A DNA stretch of 64,000 bases from Hofstenia miamia (taxonomy: Eukaryota; Xenacoelomorpha; Acoela), in assembly GCA_004352715.1 (NCBI GenBank), contig SCFE01000016.1, forward strand, positions 1,535,524-1,599,523. The letters are read 5' to 3'. Position numbers and translations under genes: made by a program. The notes beneath the pieces were generated by a model. The model worked only from the letters and a program-made list of their open reading frames with translations, was not told the origin of the DNA and searched no databases. The first letter of the stretch is position 1. Each line of letters starts with the position of its first letter. Positions 47,810 to 60,191 of the stretch are shown here, one piece after another.

Positions 47810-50800
47810 AATTTCATAAATTCTCATTTCAATTCTAATTCTAAAGTTTTCAGTAATTCATTTCAATTTGTTATTAGTTTGTAATACAACGATTCACAAC
47901 CAGCTGCGGTATCATTTTCATGATTTGGTGCCAACCACAATTTTTAGAAAAACAACCGCCGCCAGCTATGGCTACTTCATTTAGGTCATTAAATGCCCTT
48001 TCGCAAGCACTGAAATGGTAACTATAGAGTTTTTTTGAGAGAGCAGCCAGATACTTATTTCCTCCAACGCATCAAAAAATTTCGAACAGTAGCTCTTTGG
48101 ACCCGAAGTTTTGTTGATCCCAGTCCCAAATTTAAGTGGGTTCCCAGTGCTGTCCCGTAATATACCCACCAAATTTTCTGAGCCTAAAGTCGCTTGTGTC
48201 CGACAGCATAACTTCAAATTTGGCAAACATAATGATAATATTCAAAATTTTTTATTCCAGTTTCTTCATTTATAGTCGCAATCCTATGTTAGTCCCAGTC
48301 CAACTGAAATATTTTATCCCAACCTCCTGCCACATGAGACTTTCATGAGTAAATTCCATGGAAGTGAATGGTCCCGCACCCACAGAATCCTACTACAAAT
48401 ATAAGTAATACATTTAAGCATTGACATAATGTCTTGAAATGTCCTTCATAGAAGAAATTTTATGAAATTTTCGAATTATTATAAAAGAACTAAGTACATA
48501 CTCATGATGAAATTTAGGCAAAATAGTTTCCTATCACGCTATAAATGTTAGCATCTTATCGTCATTGTTGATTTTAATTATTAAATGTTGAGAGACCATA
48601 CATAATCAAATATAAATATGTTGAGGAATGAACTGTATGATTTTAAAGATCATAGCATTGTATTCATTATTTCAAAAATTGAAATGTATTTTTTCATAAA
48701 ATTTACAAGAGCTTAAAGCAGAGAGCAATTCTGAATCAAAAAATACAATCATGCATCTAGGTTAGGCATATGATGTAGATAGAGCTAAACAAATTTCTGT
48801 ATTATATATAAAACACTTAAAGCCCTATATTTGATAAAATGCTACACCGGAAAATTTAAACAGATTAGAATTTATGAAGACTTATTATAATAGATAGTGG
48901 AATAAAAAATTGTGTGTGTTGTAAAAATAGTTTAAGTTATACGCAGTGACAAACGTGATAGTGTAAAGCATCAGATGAGTTTATCTAAAATGACGACTGA
49001 ATATCTGACCCAGTTAACGACAGAAATCAGATTCAGAAATACTTTGCTGACCCAATTGTCCCACATCAGCTCTAACTCTAAGTCTATGCCTATAAGTGCG
49101 AAATATGATTTCAAAATATTTTAGCATGTATTTTTGGATCAAGAACAATAAAATTATACCTATTATTTAAACTTTGCAAATTCCACTATCAATGTATAAT
49201 TATTGAAGGAGTATTCAAAATTTAATAGTGATGGTATTGTTCAGTTTAGAATAAATACAAAAGCTTTCTGCATTTTGCCGAAGTAACGTTAAGACAAACT
49301 GACAATAAATTACTATGCCCAAGAGATTGCCAGAGCAATTTAGAATTTTCACTGTAGATGAACTGATGACCAAAGCACGAGAAATCATCAACCGAATTAA
49401 TGTGCAGAAAAGATTTGATTTTGTAAATTACGGCTTTCTTACTTAAGGAATTAGATACGTTACGTACTATTGCATATATTTCTTAGGAGAAATTCCCTTT
49501 ACAAACATAATAGATTGGGACATCCATAATTAATTAACAAATTATTTTTCTGTAAGAGAATATAAAATATTAATTGTCGGAAATTTTCTGCCAAAAGATT
49601 CATCATAGAGATACATGAATTTATAATCTCTTATATTGAAAAGCTTGTAGCATAAAGGAAATCGCATTGAAGGAATTTGAAAGAAATGTTCTACCGCAAA
49701 GGCAATCGCATAAGTATCAAATCGCATCAATTTACTATTAACGGCGAATGACCGTTGGGACATTATTTATGGGCGTAACCAGAATTTTTTACTCAGAGGC
49801 GGATTATGATATTTTGCAATGATAATGAAGCAAAAAATAATTACGGCGTTATGTTTTAAAATTAATTTCTGCTATCTGTTCACAATTAAGCTTTTTTGAA
49901 GAGAACAATGATTTGAAATTTGATGTTTCCCATGTTCCAAATTTTCCCTTGCCTGATTTTACAGCTAGTAGAGATATAAATCAGAAGCTGAATTTCACAG
50001 TTTAATATTTTTGGGTGGTTTTATTCTGTTTTAAATTTGTTCCTATATGAACACCTTCTTCAGAAAGTTGGGGTCAAATTGGAACGGATGTTTGGCTCAT
50101 GTGGTCTTAGGGGAACAATGTATCTGTACCGTTTGCCATCTAATACATGATATTCTCCCTTATTCTTCTTCATAAAAAGTAAAATGGAACAACTTATTTG
50201 TTTAAAAATGGAACATAAAGTTTTTTCTAATTTTAGATGCACTTAAACTTTGATCTCAAGTATTAGACTGGAATTTGCAAGAACTTGCAAGAACTTTAAA
50301 GTTCAAATTGATTTCAATTCTATGGATTAGTTCAGAGAACCATTCACACTCCAGAAGATGATTTAAGACATATAGTTTAAAAGTTTATTAGTAATCAATT
50401 ATTGACACATAATTGATGAGACTGAATTTTAAAGTATGTATTTCTATTAAATTTTCAACCTGGTAGTTGATGCTCAAACGAACAACGCTCTGTACAAATG
50501 AGAAGATTTCTTTATCAAAAAAATTAAAATTTCAACAATTTCCAAGGAAAGTAAATTTTTCGAATCTAGACTATTGTTTGACGCCATTATTGGTAGTTGA
50601 AACTATTTTCTCTCTACCTGCTTTTCACTTACTTGGCATTGTTTAAAGTATTAGGGAGTAATTTGTATTAGTAATTCTTGCTTCATTAATAAAGAAAAAG
50701 CATAATCGAATGTTACGCCTTTTCCCATTAAAATGCCTTTAGTCATTACTGGTAATTCCTTGTTTTTCCATAGAAAATCAGGCGTCTCCAGGGATCGCTG

Positions 50801-50918
50801 ATTAAACTTATCGCTACATCCAGGAAATATTTTAATAAATGCCTGTCATGCCATAATTAATTATTCAAATGTATACAGTCATTATTAACTTCCGTATTAA
50901 CATCCTATTTATAAAAAA
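47810..50918. other. No recognised gene; weak repeat traces
   Basis: G+C-richer patches at 47890-47970 (CCAGCTGCGG, CCGCCGCCAGC) and 48100-48390 (CCCAGTCCC-type words) look like decayed MITEs. The remainder shows nothing on either strand. Confidence 0.45.
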
Positions 50919-52218
50919 CGATGTACCAGAGTTGGAATTGGGCCGATTATTCAGGCCCAAGCCCGGACCTGTCCATTTCAAAATACCAATTATTCGGCCC
51001 AAGCCGGTCCGGCAGAAATTATTTTTCTTTTTGCCACTGATAGTATCGTTTGTCTTATGGAGGCCTACAAACACTACACCATGAATTTGATTGGATAATT
51101 TGCATAATGTATTTATTAATGTGCACTGCTAACCGTACCGTAATACAATAAACGTGTCATACAGAAGCGTAGGCCTGCGACGTAGGGAGTTCAAACCTTC
51201 CTGAAACAGATGTGAACCCCTGCCTTTGGCTCCTGAATAATATTGAATGTGGTGCATTTTCACAAATGTTAACAATGACAAAAATTTTCTAAATTATTTT
51301 AAACTTTTGCATTGAGTTACTTTAAATTACTTATAATTTTTTTGCTTTTGTGGGTTACTTCTTAAAAGTGTTAAACGATTTTATCTCACAAACTATTAAA
51401 ATCTCAAAAATCAGATTTCACAATGTAAATGAGGTGTATCTTTTAATTTGTAAATGTATTTTTACATGTTCTACAAAACTGCTGGAGTTTTACTAAAATT
51501 TTTTTTTGACAAGTTTTAGACGAATTTAATTTAAGATGTTGTTAATTTCTTTTACTACAACAATTTATGTAATGTTTTAAGGAAAATAATACTTTCCTGC
51601 ATGTCCAAACAATATATCCCTTAAAAGCTATTAAATATAATGTTTGTATTTTTTTTTATTAATCTTTAAATGTATGCTTGCAACATGCGCTAAGCATACT
51701 CAGGTAGTTTGAATACCAGAAGGTAAAAAATATTGGTACGTATTTAGAGTCATTATTATAATAATACTATTTTTTGAATATTGCAACCCCCGCTGAGTAC
51801 TATGCGCTACGTCCAAGGTATCATATATGTCACGTTTCATAAGTTCTTCCTACCGCCTCCACTAACTCAGGGATATAAGTATTGCCACAACTATTTATTA
51901 CCAGGATTGCAATCATCCTTTTTATCATTTAGAGAACATATCAGTTCTTATATATTTAATTCTCTGCCACCTTACATCAACACAAACTAAGTGGGAGTTT
52001 TCAGAAATACTTTCTGCTAGTAACAGACAAAATTTAGATGTTAGAAATATTTCACCAGCCGACAATGCAGGGTTGATTATATTTAGAATTAAGTTTTCAT
52101 GAACTTTTCTTGTATTTCAAATACCATTTAAAACATTAGGCTCAAACCCAGCCCAACCCCGGCCCGTCCCAGCCCAACCCAATTTTAGGCCCAAGTCAAT
52201 TCCAACTCTGCGATGTAC
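50919..52218. mobile_element. hAT-like element, family D (1284 bp) with perfect 8-bp TSD
   Basis: The left end is CAGAGTTGGAATTGGGCC from 50927. The right end is GTCAATTCCAACTCTG, ending 52210; the outer 14 bases are exact inverse repeats. The flanks are CGATGTAC on both sides (50919-50926 and 52211-52218), a perfect 8-bp duplication as made by hAT transposases. Near the ends are GGCCCAAGCCCGG and CCCAGCCCAACCC words, on opposite sides and complementary in character. The interior has only a short open frame (51781-51990) with no known motif, plus a patch like a tRNA B box (GGAGTTCAAACCTTCC, about 51188). It is probably non-autonomous. Relatives lie at 57064-58022 and 11040-11345. Confidence 0.85.
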
Positions 52219-55200
52219 ACATGTTCTTAGTTGTACATTTGTAAAAAAAGTCGTCCTTAGTTTACCTTCCCTGTACCAGAGGGGTAAATCTAGTGAAATT
52301 TTTAGAGTTTAACATTAAGTTCTCCAGATGTTGTGTAGCTTATAATCACAATATGAATGCTCCTTTATTTTTTATCTTCAGCTATCCCTACTGACAAGGT
52401 AAAAACAATGGTGCAACATCGGTTGGTGATGTCATTAAGTCATTTGTATTGAAGATGTTTCAAAAATGGAGAATTTTTTGAGCGCATTCTTTCTTATACA
52501 CCCTTCGCCGTTATGTGTATTTTTATCTTCGTTTAATTTCATGCTGTCGAAAACCCCCTTAGCTTTTGTTAATGATCTATCAGTCATCGTTTACTGATAC
52601 AGTTCCTTAAATATTTTCTTATCTCCTTATGCTTAAGAGTAATTTTGCTAAGAAAGATTAAAGGAGATCTATTCTAGCATAGGTGATCAACCAACTATAT
52701 CTAAGCATCAACAAAAAGCGAATCTCTATATTCAAATCCGCAAAGAAAGCCATAATATTTTACTATCACTATCAAGCCCGCATTGAACTTTGATGATAAT
52801 CAGATAAGCACAAATGAGATATCTCTACAAACACGAAAACCATAAAGCTCGAAAATAGGAGTTTTCAATCTCTCTTCTATGTTCACTATCCTAGTGTCAA
52901 ATTTTTTAAGGGCTCCGAAAATATTATTGACAATAGATTTCAATGGGAGCTACGACGATATGTGTTAATAAATAACAAAATTGGAAAGCGCTATGTTTTT
53001 TCAGATGAATGATTCCTTTTGAAAATTCCGCAATAATATATTATAATATAATTATATTGTTAGCCATATATGTCAAAAAAAGTTGATTGTGCGAAAAAGT
53101 GTAACCAAATATCTGATTGATAATCAAAGTTACCGAAAGTCACCCAGGGGGACGCCACAAAAGAGAACCGGTGTCGCTTTGCGACTTAATTTCATAAAAA
53201 ATGAATTTAATAATCGGTCTAAGAGTAAATTTCATTTGCGACGCATACAATTCCCTAATCAGTAATTGCTATTTTCAGCAAACTTTGGAGCTTTGTTTGA
53301 TATACATGTATTTTCTGAGCACCATTTTACCAAGATGCATGGAATCTAGGCTTATTTTTCATATTAGAAATACTTGAATAGCAAATATGAAGTCAAAATT
53401 CAACAGCTTAGCCAGTCACATGAGTACAGTATTTAAATGTTTTTTACAAGGGAGTTACTTTTTAGTGTAGTCCAAACAAGTATATTGAATTAAGGCAATG
53501 GGAAATGAGTCTCTAGACCCTTGGAACGCTAATAATATATGTAAATTTACCCGAAAATTTTCCGATATCATTGCAGATCGGTAAATTTATTTAGCCATGG
53601 AGTAACACCACCTACATAAAACTATCAAAATCAATGCTCTCATCTCTGAAGATGATTGAAATTGCAAGGTGCTTTCTTAATATATTGAAATATCATTTTC
53701 ATGTCATTCCATAACGGATTCTAGTAGTCCATGATGTAGCGTGTAACATAATCTATTTTAATTTCTGATCTCTTTATCAAATGTTTCTCGACGACAGGTG
53801 ATCACCGCTATTTTTTATCAACCATTTTTAGCGCTTGCCAAGTAAAAGATGAATTTTTAATTATAACATTTTGCTCAGAGTAAAAATCCATCTGAATCAA
53901 TTAATAAGCACTCTATGCTTATGAATATTTAATGAAACCATTTTAAAAGAAATTGATTTTCATTAAAACAAACAAGTTTTTTTTGCTTACTGGATTGGTA
54001 ATTAAAATTTTTAAACATTTGATTTTATTTTCAATTCTTTGCTAGTTATTTCTACTTAACGCATTTCTTTTCAAAAGTAATTAATTCTTAGAATTTTAAA
54101 TAAATAACCAAATTCGAAAAAGAGCAATCATCCGTTAAATACAGTGAAATAGGATGCCGATAAATTGGAAAAAAACTTGAGGCACTATTTGATTTTATCC
54201 AAGGTTGTGTTCAAATTTTAGTTTGTATTTTAAAATAATTTTTCAAAAAATGTTTTTTAGTTTTAAATATTTGCAAATTTTTTAGAATATAAAATTTCAA
54301 ACGTTTACAATTTTGTAGTCGCAGGATGAAACTTAATGAAACCACTTTTCAGATAAGTACATAACAGGCGTAGCACTAGAAGATTTCGATTATTTATTTG
54401 CAGAATCTAATGACTTCCTGCAAAGTGCAATGATTTATTAGGTTCATATGACGTGAAAGTTAGTCTTTTAAGACGCTTTTTTTGAAAAAAAATGTCTTCA
54501 TCTTATGAAAAATCACTGAAAATTGTTTTCTGTCGCAATATTCACATAAAAGACTGGCAATTTCATATAGTATTTCGATAGATTTTTAAAAAAGGGCTGT
54601 CGTCCCAAACCTGCCCACTTCAAAACGCGCATTGTGCATGCAAATGCATCAGAAAATTTCTATGGCACTTATTCATTTTTGACTGGATGAAAAGTAATCT
54701 GAAAATATTTTAGAAATATTGATACACATTTATTGGCGCAAATTTATAATAATGAATTGCTTTGTTCGAACAAGTAATAGGTTTTAACCTGAACCTGAAA
54801 TACTCGAAAATATTTAGGATTTTTCAAAAAAATAGGATTTTTCAAAAAATACACCCAAATTTTTTCAATGCCTAATGTTCAGGTAATCAGGAAAGGAGCT
54901 CTAAGACCTTATGGAAGTAACAACTAATCTTGCCTATTTAATGATAGACCATCCAAGTCTTATTGAGGCCCACTGTGCGCAAACTCAGGGAGATGCAATA
55001 TTTTTGGGCTTTGACATTTTTCACGTGGGTACTTGAAAAAATTTGCTATCTTTTGTTTTGAGCAATATACTGTAAATTTGCAATTAATTATTGTCCTAAA
55101 GGTTGCTGCCATATTTTTTTTATAAAAATATTGAGATATGATGTGCATCACGTATGATAATTATTGAATACAGGGATGCTATAACGTTATCATCGAAAAA

Positions 55201-55958
55201 GACCTCAATATTCTAGCGCAACAGCAACAGTTGTTCTATGGAAAGTTTGTATTCATAATACTGTAATGGCTCATGTGAATAAAACGAAAAACGTCAAAAG
55301 CTAAACAAAATATTTGGGCTGTGTCTTAAATAGCAGAATGCATAAATGACAATGTTCGTATAAAAATGGTAAACACTAGATACATGGTACATCCTTGCAA
55401 ATTTGCGTATCCTGTTTCATATATCTTTTCTCTAAGAAATAATAAACACAAAAATAGAGCATATATTTGCAAAACTATTGAATTTCTTGTATATTTCTAA
55501 ATTACATAACGTGCTAAGTAGTATAAATATGTGCAGCATTTCAAATGTATAGCATGCTTCAAACAGAAATCCACTAAGGAGTCATACTGATCTCTCAAAT
55601 TAACAAATACGAGGTCAAAAATGTTTACTAAATTTAATTGATTATTTAACTATTTTTTTCTTTATTAAACACACACTTTTAACCACAAAAGGATTTTTGT
55701 AGATTTTATCCTTCAATAGCCTTTTCCTTTTTCACTTCAAAATGTTAGTGTTATTGATTAATTTGACCTTAGCAGCCACTAATTCTTTCAGTTACATTGA
55801 TATTATCAAAGTTACTAAATCAATTGCTTACCTTGTAACAAAATAATCGCCAGTTTTTGACCAACAATGTGATTATCATTTGGTCTCTTCAAGAACAATA
55901 ATATTTGACTACTTTTCTCATCTTTATAAGAAGCTACCATCCCAATCTATCGAGGCAT
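52219..55958. other. No recognised gene
   Basis: AT-rich throughout. At 53083-53265 a 60-codon plus-strand frame (containing YRKSPRGTPQKRTGVALR) is basic and less AT-rich than its surroundings. It has no recognised family, ATG or clear splice signals. Confidence 0.45.
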
Positions 55959-56150
55959 ATATATANNNNNNNNNNNNNNNNNNNNNNNNNNNNNNNNNNN
56001 NNNNNNNNNNNNNNNNNNNNNNNNNNNNNNNNNNNNNNNNNNNNNNNNNNNNNNNNNNNNNNNNNNNNNNNNNNNNNNNNNNNNNNNNNNNNNNNNNNNN
56101 NNNNNNNNNNNNNNNNNNNNNNNNNNNNNNNNNNNNNNNNNNNNNNNNNN

Positions 56151-56214
<64 letters not shown>
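55959..56214. repeat. (TA)n microsatellite with 185-base gap
   Basis: Ns at 55966-56150, with (TA)n on both sides. All four long open frames across it are repeat plus N translation. Confidence 0.95.
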
Positions 56215-57025
56215 TGTTTGTTCGTATATCACTAACAGAGTGCAGACTATTTCTAAATTTAAACTTAAAATTGCAGTTGCATTTGTATTTAGGCATACAT
56301 CAAACAAGTATTAACACTATGAAGACTTTCTTTGTCCTTTAGTGCCCAAGGGCTTATCAAAGAGGCATATACAAGGAAATTTATTCTTAAATATTCATCT
56401 GAATCTGAATTTGCATAAATTCTAAAACAACAGGAGGCCAACACCATTTATTGTATTTTCGGGATAGAATTCTCAATCAGTAGTATATCTATGACTTGAA
56501 AATTATTGTTGGCAGGTCAGGAAAATTAAAAAATTAAAAAATAACATTACTGAAATTTTAACAATAATTAAATTGGAGTTCTTGACATGTTTGCTTAAAA
56601 TAATTACATTTCCTTTTCAGGACTTCTGACAAACATTGAAAGTTGAGCTTAATTCTAGTTTAACATTAAACGTCGCAGCGTCTCGAATAGCTTTATATTC
56701 GTCGGAAGAAAAGTGCGCTGTTTCCTCAAAAGAAATTCGTTAAATCCACGGTGCGCGGGGAATATTTTTTATTGGAATTCATAGGTCAGATATAAATTTA
56801 ATTAAAATGATCCGTACAAAGACAAATAACGTCCAAGGCCTCGCAAATTGTAATAAATCAAGTGCTATTAAATCTGCATGAAGAAGAAATAGATTAGTAA
56901 TTGTCTTTGCTTTATAGCAACATGAGATCAGAAATATGATTTAATGATGATACAATTACAAGAATTTTCTTTAATTTTATAATCGAAGCCTTATTTCAAT
57001 GAAAGAAGTAATAATTGCTATTGAA

Positions 57026-57030
<5 letters not shown>
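56215..57030. other. No recognised gene; compositional island at 56665-56765
   Basis: The island contains AACGTCGCAGCGTCTCG and CCACGGTGCGCGGGG and is open for over 35 codons in one plus frame (SNSFIFVGRKVRCFL). No ATG, domain or clear splice border could be fixed, so it is noted only as a candidate exon or unique regulatory patch. Confidence 0.3.

Positions 57031-57061
<31 letters not shown>
57031..57061. repeat. (TA)n microsatellite
   Basis: Perfect dinucleotide tract just before the duplicated MITE end. Confidence 0.95.
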
Positions 57062-57063
<2 letters not shown>

Positions 57064-57064
<1 letters not shown>

Positions 57065-57150
57065 GAATAGTGGTCGAATTGGACAGATGCTGTTGCACAA
57101 GACCGGTCCAGCCCGGATTGGCCCGACCCATTTTAAAATGCGAATAACTC
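57064..57150 (+). repeat. 87-bp duplicated MITE end, copy 1, before a 363-base gap
   Basis: Identical to 57525-57611. It resembles the left end of MITE family D (GTCGAATTGGAC, AGCCCGG, ATTTTAAAATGCGAAT). It ends at the first N (57151). Confidence 0.85.
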
Positions 57151-57524
57151 NNNNNNNNNNNNNNNNNNNNNNNNNNNNNNNNNNNNNNNNNNNNNNNNNN
57201 NNNNNNNNNNNNNNNNNNNNNNNNNNNNNNNNNNNNNNNNNNNNNNNNNNNNNNNNNNNNNNNNNNNNNNNNNNNNNNNNNNNNNNNNNNNNNNNNNNNN
57301 NNNNNNNNNNNNNNNNNNNNNNNNNNNNNNNNNNNNNNNNNNNNNNNNNNNNNNNNNNNNNNNNNNNNNNNNNNNNNNNNNNNNNNNNNNNNNNNNNNNN
57401 NNNNNNNNNNNNNNNNNNNNNNNNNNNNNNNNNNNNNNNNNNNNNNNNNNNNNNNNNNNNNNNNNNNNNNNNNNNNNNNNNNNNNNNNNNNNNNNNNNNN
57501 NNNNNNNNNNNNNTATATATATAT
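57151..57524. other. Assembly gap (363 N) and short (TA)n
   Basis: Ns at 57151-57513, then (TA)n to 57524. The gap separates two identical 87-base sequences, so its size and content are uncertain. Confidence 0.95.
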
Positions 57525-58022
57525 AGAATAGTGGTCGAATTGGACAGATGCTGTTGCACAAGACCGGTCCAGCCCGGATTGGCCCGACCCATTTTAAAAT
57601 GCGAATAACTCGCCCCTATATATTATATTTTCGATTTACAGCACAAGCACTGCCCACTGAATTTGATTGGGTCATTTGCTTAATGTGTTGTTAAATATGT
57701 CAATATCCAATTAGTCATGAATTTCTATAACACTTATAGTGTTATAGAAATCCATAACTTCGTCCATCAACAATGCTAATTCAACGATGTTACAGTTGCA
57801 TTGTTATGTTTACCTTAATTGCTAAACGTGCCATATCTGTCACATTTGTAAGACATAAACCTTTACTAGCGACCCATTTTCAGTTATCCAAGTATTGACA
57901 CATCTAATGAAGCTATTCGTGTTGTTCTATTTCCATCACATGGAGAAAATATCAGATTTCGCCTTTCAATTCCTGAAATCCTCTGCCAGCTTACATGAAC
58001 CTATATTTGTGCAATTGAAACA
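57525..58022 (+). mobile_element. MITE family D, partial copy
   Basis: Begins with the second copy of the 87-base end. It goes on to match 50927-52210 in order: TGAATTTGATTGGGTCATTTG against 51080-51110, and GAAATCCTCTGCCAGCTTACAT against 51950-51975. The right TIR was not found. The insert contains a 14-bp hairpin at 57721-57751. Confidence 0.6.
57721..57751. repeat. Perfect 14-bp stem hairpin
   Basis: ATTTCTATAACACT (57721-57734), a 3-base loop, then AGTGTTATAGAAAT (57738-57751). Confidence 0.85.
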
Positions 58023-58228
58023 GGTTTGTCATTATTATAATAACTAATACAAAAATGTTTATGGAACCATACCGTCGGCATATTATTAATAGGGTATTAT
58101 TTTACTTAATTTTGCTGTTATATAATTTAAAATTTTAATCCACTTTAGTAAAATTCAAAATTTATGGTTAAATCTCAAATTTTGTTTGAAAAATTAATTT
58201 TTCTGTCACTGATTTTAATACACTCTAC

Positions 58229-58296
58229 ATCAATTTTTTTAATGTCTTGCAGTATATATATATATATATATATATATTGCAAGACATTAAAAAAAT

Positions 58297-58300
<4 letters not shown>
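58229..58300. repeat. 23-bp inverted repeat around (TA)n
   Basis: 58229-58251 and 58278-58300 are exact reverse complements, separated by a 26-base, nearly pure TA core. (TA)n and a 959-base gap follow directly. The pattern is the same as at 1855-2004 and points to assembly strand switching. Confidence 0.9.
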
Positions 58301-58329
<29 letters not shown>

Positions 58330-59306
58330 NNNNNNNNNNNNNNNNNNNNNNNNNNNNNNNNNNNNNNNNNNNNNNNNNNNNNNNNNNNNNNNNNNNNNNN
58401 NNNNNNNNNNNNNNNNNNNNNNNNNNNNNNNNNNNNNNNNNNNNNNNNNNNNNNNNNNNNNNNNNNNNNNNNNNNNNNNNNNNNNNNNNNNNNNNNNNNN
58501 NNNNNNNNNNNNNNNNNNNNNNNNNNNNNNNNNNNNNNNNNNNNNNNNNNNNNNNNNNNNNNNNNNNNNNNNNNNNNNNNNNNNNNNNNNNNNNNNNNNN
58601 NNNNNNNNNNNNNNNNNNNNNNNNNNNNNNNNNNNNNNNNNNNNNNNNNNNNNNNNNNNNNNNNNNNNNNNNNNNNNNNNNNNNNNNNNNNNNNNNNNNN
58701 NNNNNNNNNNNNNNNNNNNNNNNNNNNNNNNNNNNNNNNNNNNNNNNNNNNNNNNNNNNNNNNNNNNNNNNNNNNNNNNNNNNNNNNNNNNNNNNNNNNN
58801 NNNNNNNNNNNNNNNNNNNNNNNNNNNNNNNNNNNNNNNNNNNNNNNNNNNNNNNNNNNNNNNNNNNNNNNNNNNNNNNNNNNNNNNNNNNNNNNNNNNN
58901 NNNNNNNNNNNNNNNNNNNNNNNNNNNNNNNNNNNNNNNNNNNNNNNNNNNNNNNNNNNNNNNNNNNNNNNNNNNNNNNNNNNNNNNNNNNNNNNNNNNN
59001 NNNNNNNNNNNNNNNNNNNNNNNNNNNNNNNNNNNNNNNNNNNNNNNNNNNNNNNNNNNNNNNNNNNNNNNNNNNNNNNNNNNNNNNNNNNNNNNNNNNN
59101 NNNNNNNNNNNNNNNNNNNNNNNNNNNNNNNNNNNNNNNNNNNNNNNNNNNNNNNNNNNNNNNNNNNNNNNNNNNNNNNNNNNNNNNNNNNNNNNNNNNN
59201 NNNNNNNNNNNNNNNNNNNNNNNNNNNNNNNNNNNNNNNNNNNNNNNNNNNNNNNNNNNNNNNNNNNNNNNNNNNNNNNNNNNNNNNNATATATATATAT
59301 ATATAT
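58301..59306. other. (TA)n with a 959-base gap
   Basis: Ns at 58330-59288, with (TA)n at both edges. The largest gap in the window. Confidence 0.95.
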
Positions 59307-60131
59307 TCATAGTGACATTGCAAAGTGGTTATTTTTGAATTTTGACATAAAAAGTTAATACGGTAGGTAATACGATAAGAAACTCAACCATTTAAACTCT
59401 ATAAATATATTATGATTATAGTTGATGGCAATTTTACGAACTACTTTATTACAGAGCCTACCTATAAGTTGATATGCATGCACTATTTTGTAAGTATATG
59501 TCTATTTTTTGTCTCAAGATAGTGCTGATGCACTTAAAATTTTCTATTCGCATGTATTGATATTTGATATTTTGATATTTTCACGAAGTGTCCTCCATAA
59601 AACTTTAAAATCATAATCTGTGAGATGTGTTTTAATTCCCTTTAAAATTTGTTGATTTTTCACAATTTCTTAATGAATATATAAGGCCGCAGGCTGGTCA
59701 GTCTCGTGTAGATTTATCGACCGGAAGTCTCTAGCATTTAACTAAGTTATAGCTTAAGAATCTGCATTCAAGTAGATTCTATGAGATCGTGACTGGCATA
59801 CATAATAACTTCTGCCTCCTCGACTTTAGATAATTTATAATCACTTTTGATTAGCTTTCTGAAAGTAAATATAAAAAAGTCGTTTTCAGCGTTTTTAATT
59901 TACTTTCATTAATTATTGCCAGGCAATGTTCTATTCTCACCTCAACTATCACAATGCTTCCTGAATAAAATCAACAAATTATTATCACTCGCAGTGTGGA
60001 TAATGGCTTTTCTATTTGAAAGAAATACAAGAAACATTGCAAAATAAAATAATTTCAATTTGCTGCATAAACTATGCAAGAAAAAAAGAAATCTGTGACA
60101 GTAATAGTCTTTTTTTCTAAGCACACTAACG
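59307..60131. other. No recognised feature
   Basis: AT-rich spacer. Short open frames only. Confidence 0.5.
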
Positions 60132-60191
60132 TTTTAATACATGTATTTTTCAAAAGGTCTCAGACATTTTGAAAAAATACATGTATTAAAA
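60132..60191. repeat. 60-bp hairpin with 24-25-bp arms
   Basis: TTTTAATACATGTATTTTT plus CAAAA (60132-60155) pairs with its inverse at 60167-60191, one extra A in the right arm, around an 11-base loop. No gap or (TA)n is adjacent, so unlike the other palindromes this one is probably real. Confidence 0.85.

Noticed and set aside
53083-53265. Basic 60-codon open frame
   Set aside because: No ATG, recognised motif or clear splice sites. Length is within chance expectation, so it is mentioned only in the region note.
58164-59338. Open frames of 360-380 residues on both strands
   Set aside because: They are translations of 959 Ns bounded by (TA)n. No sequence supports a protein.
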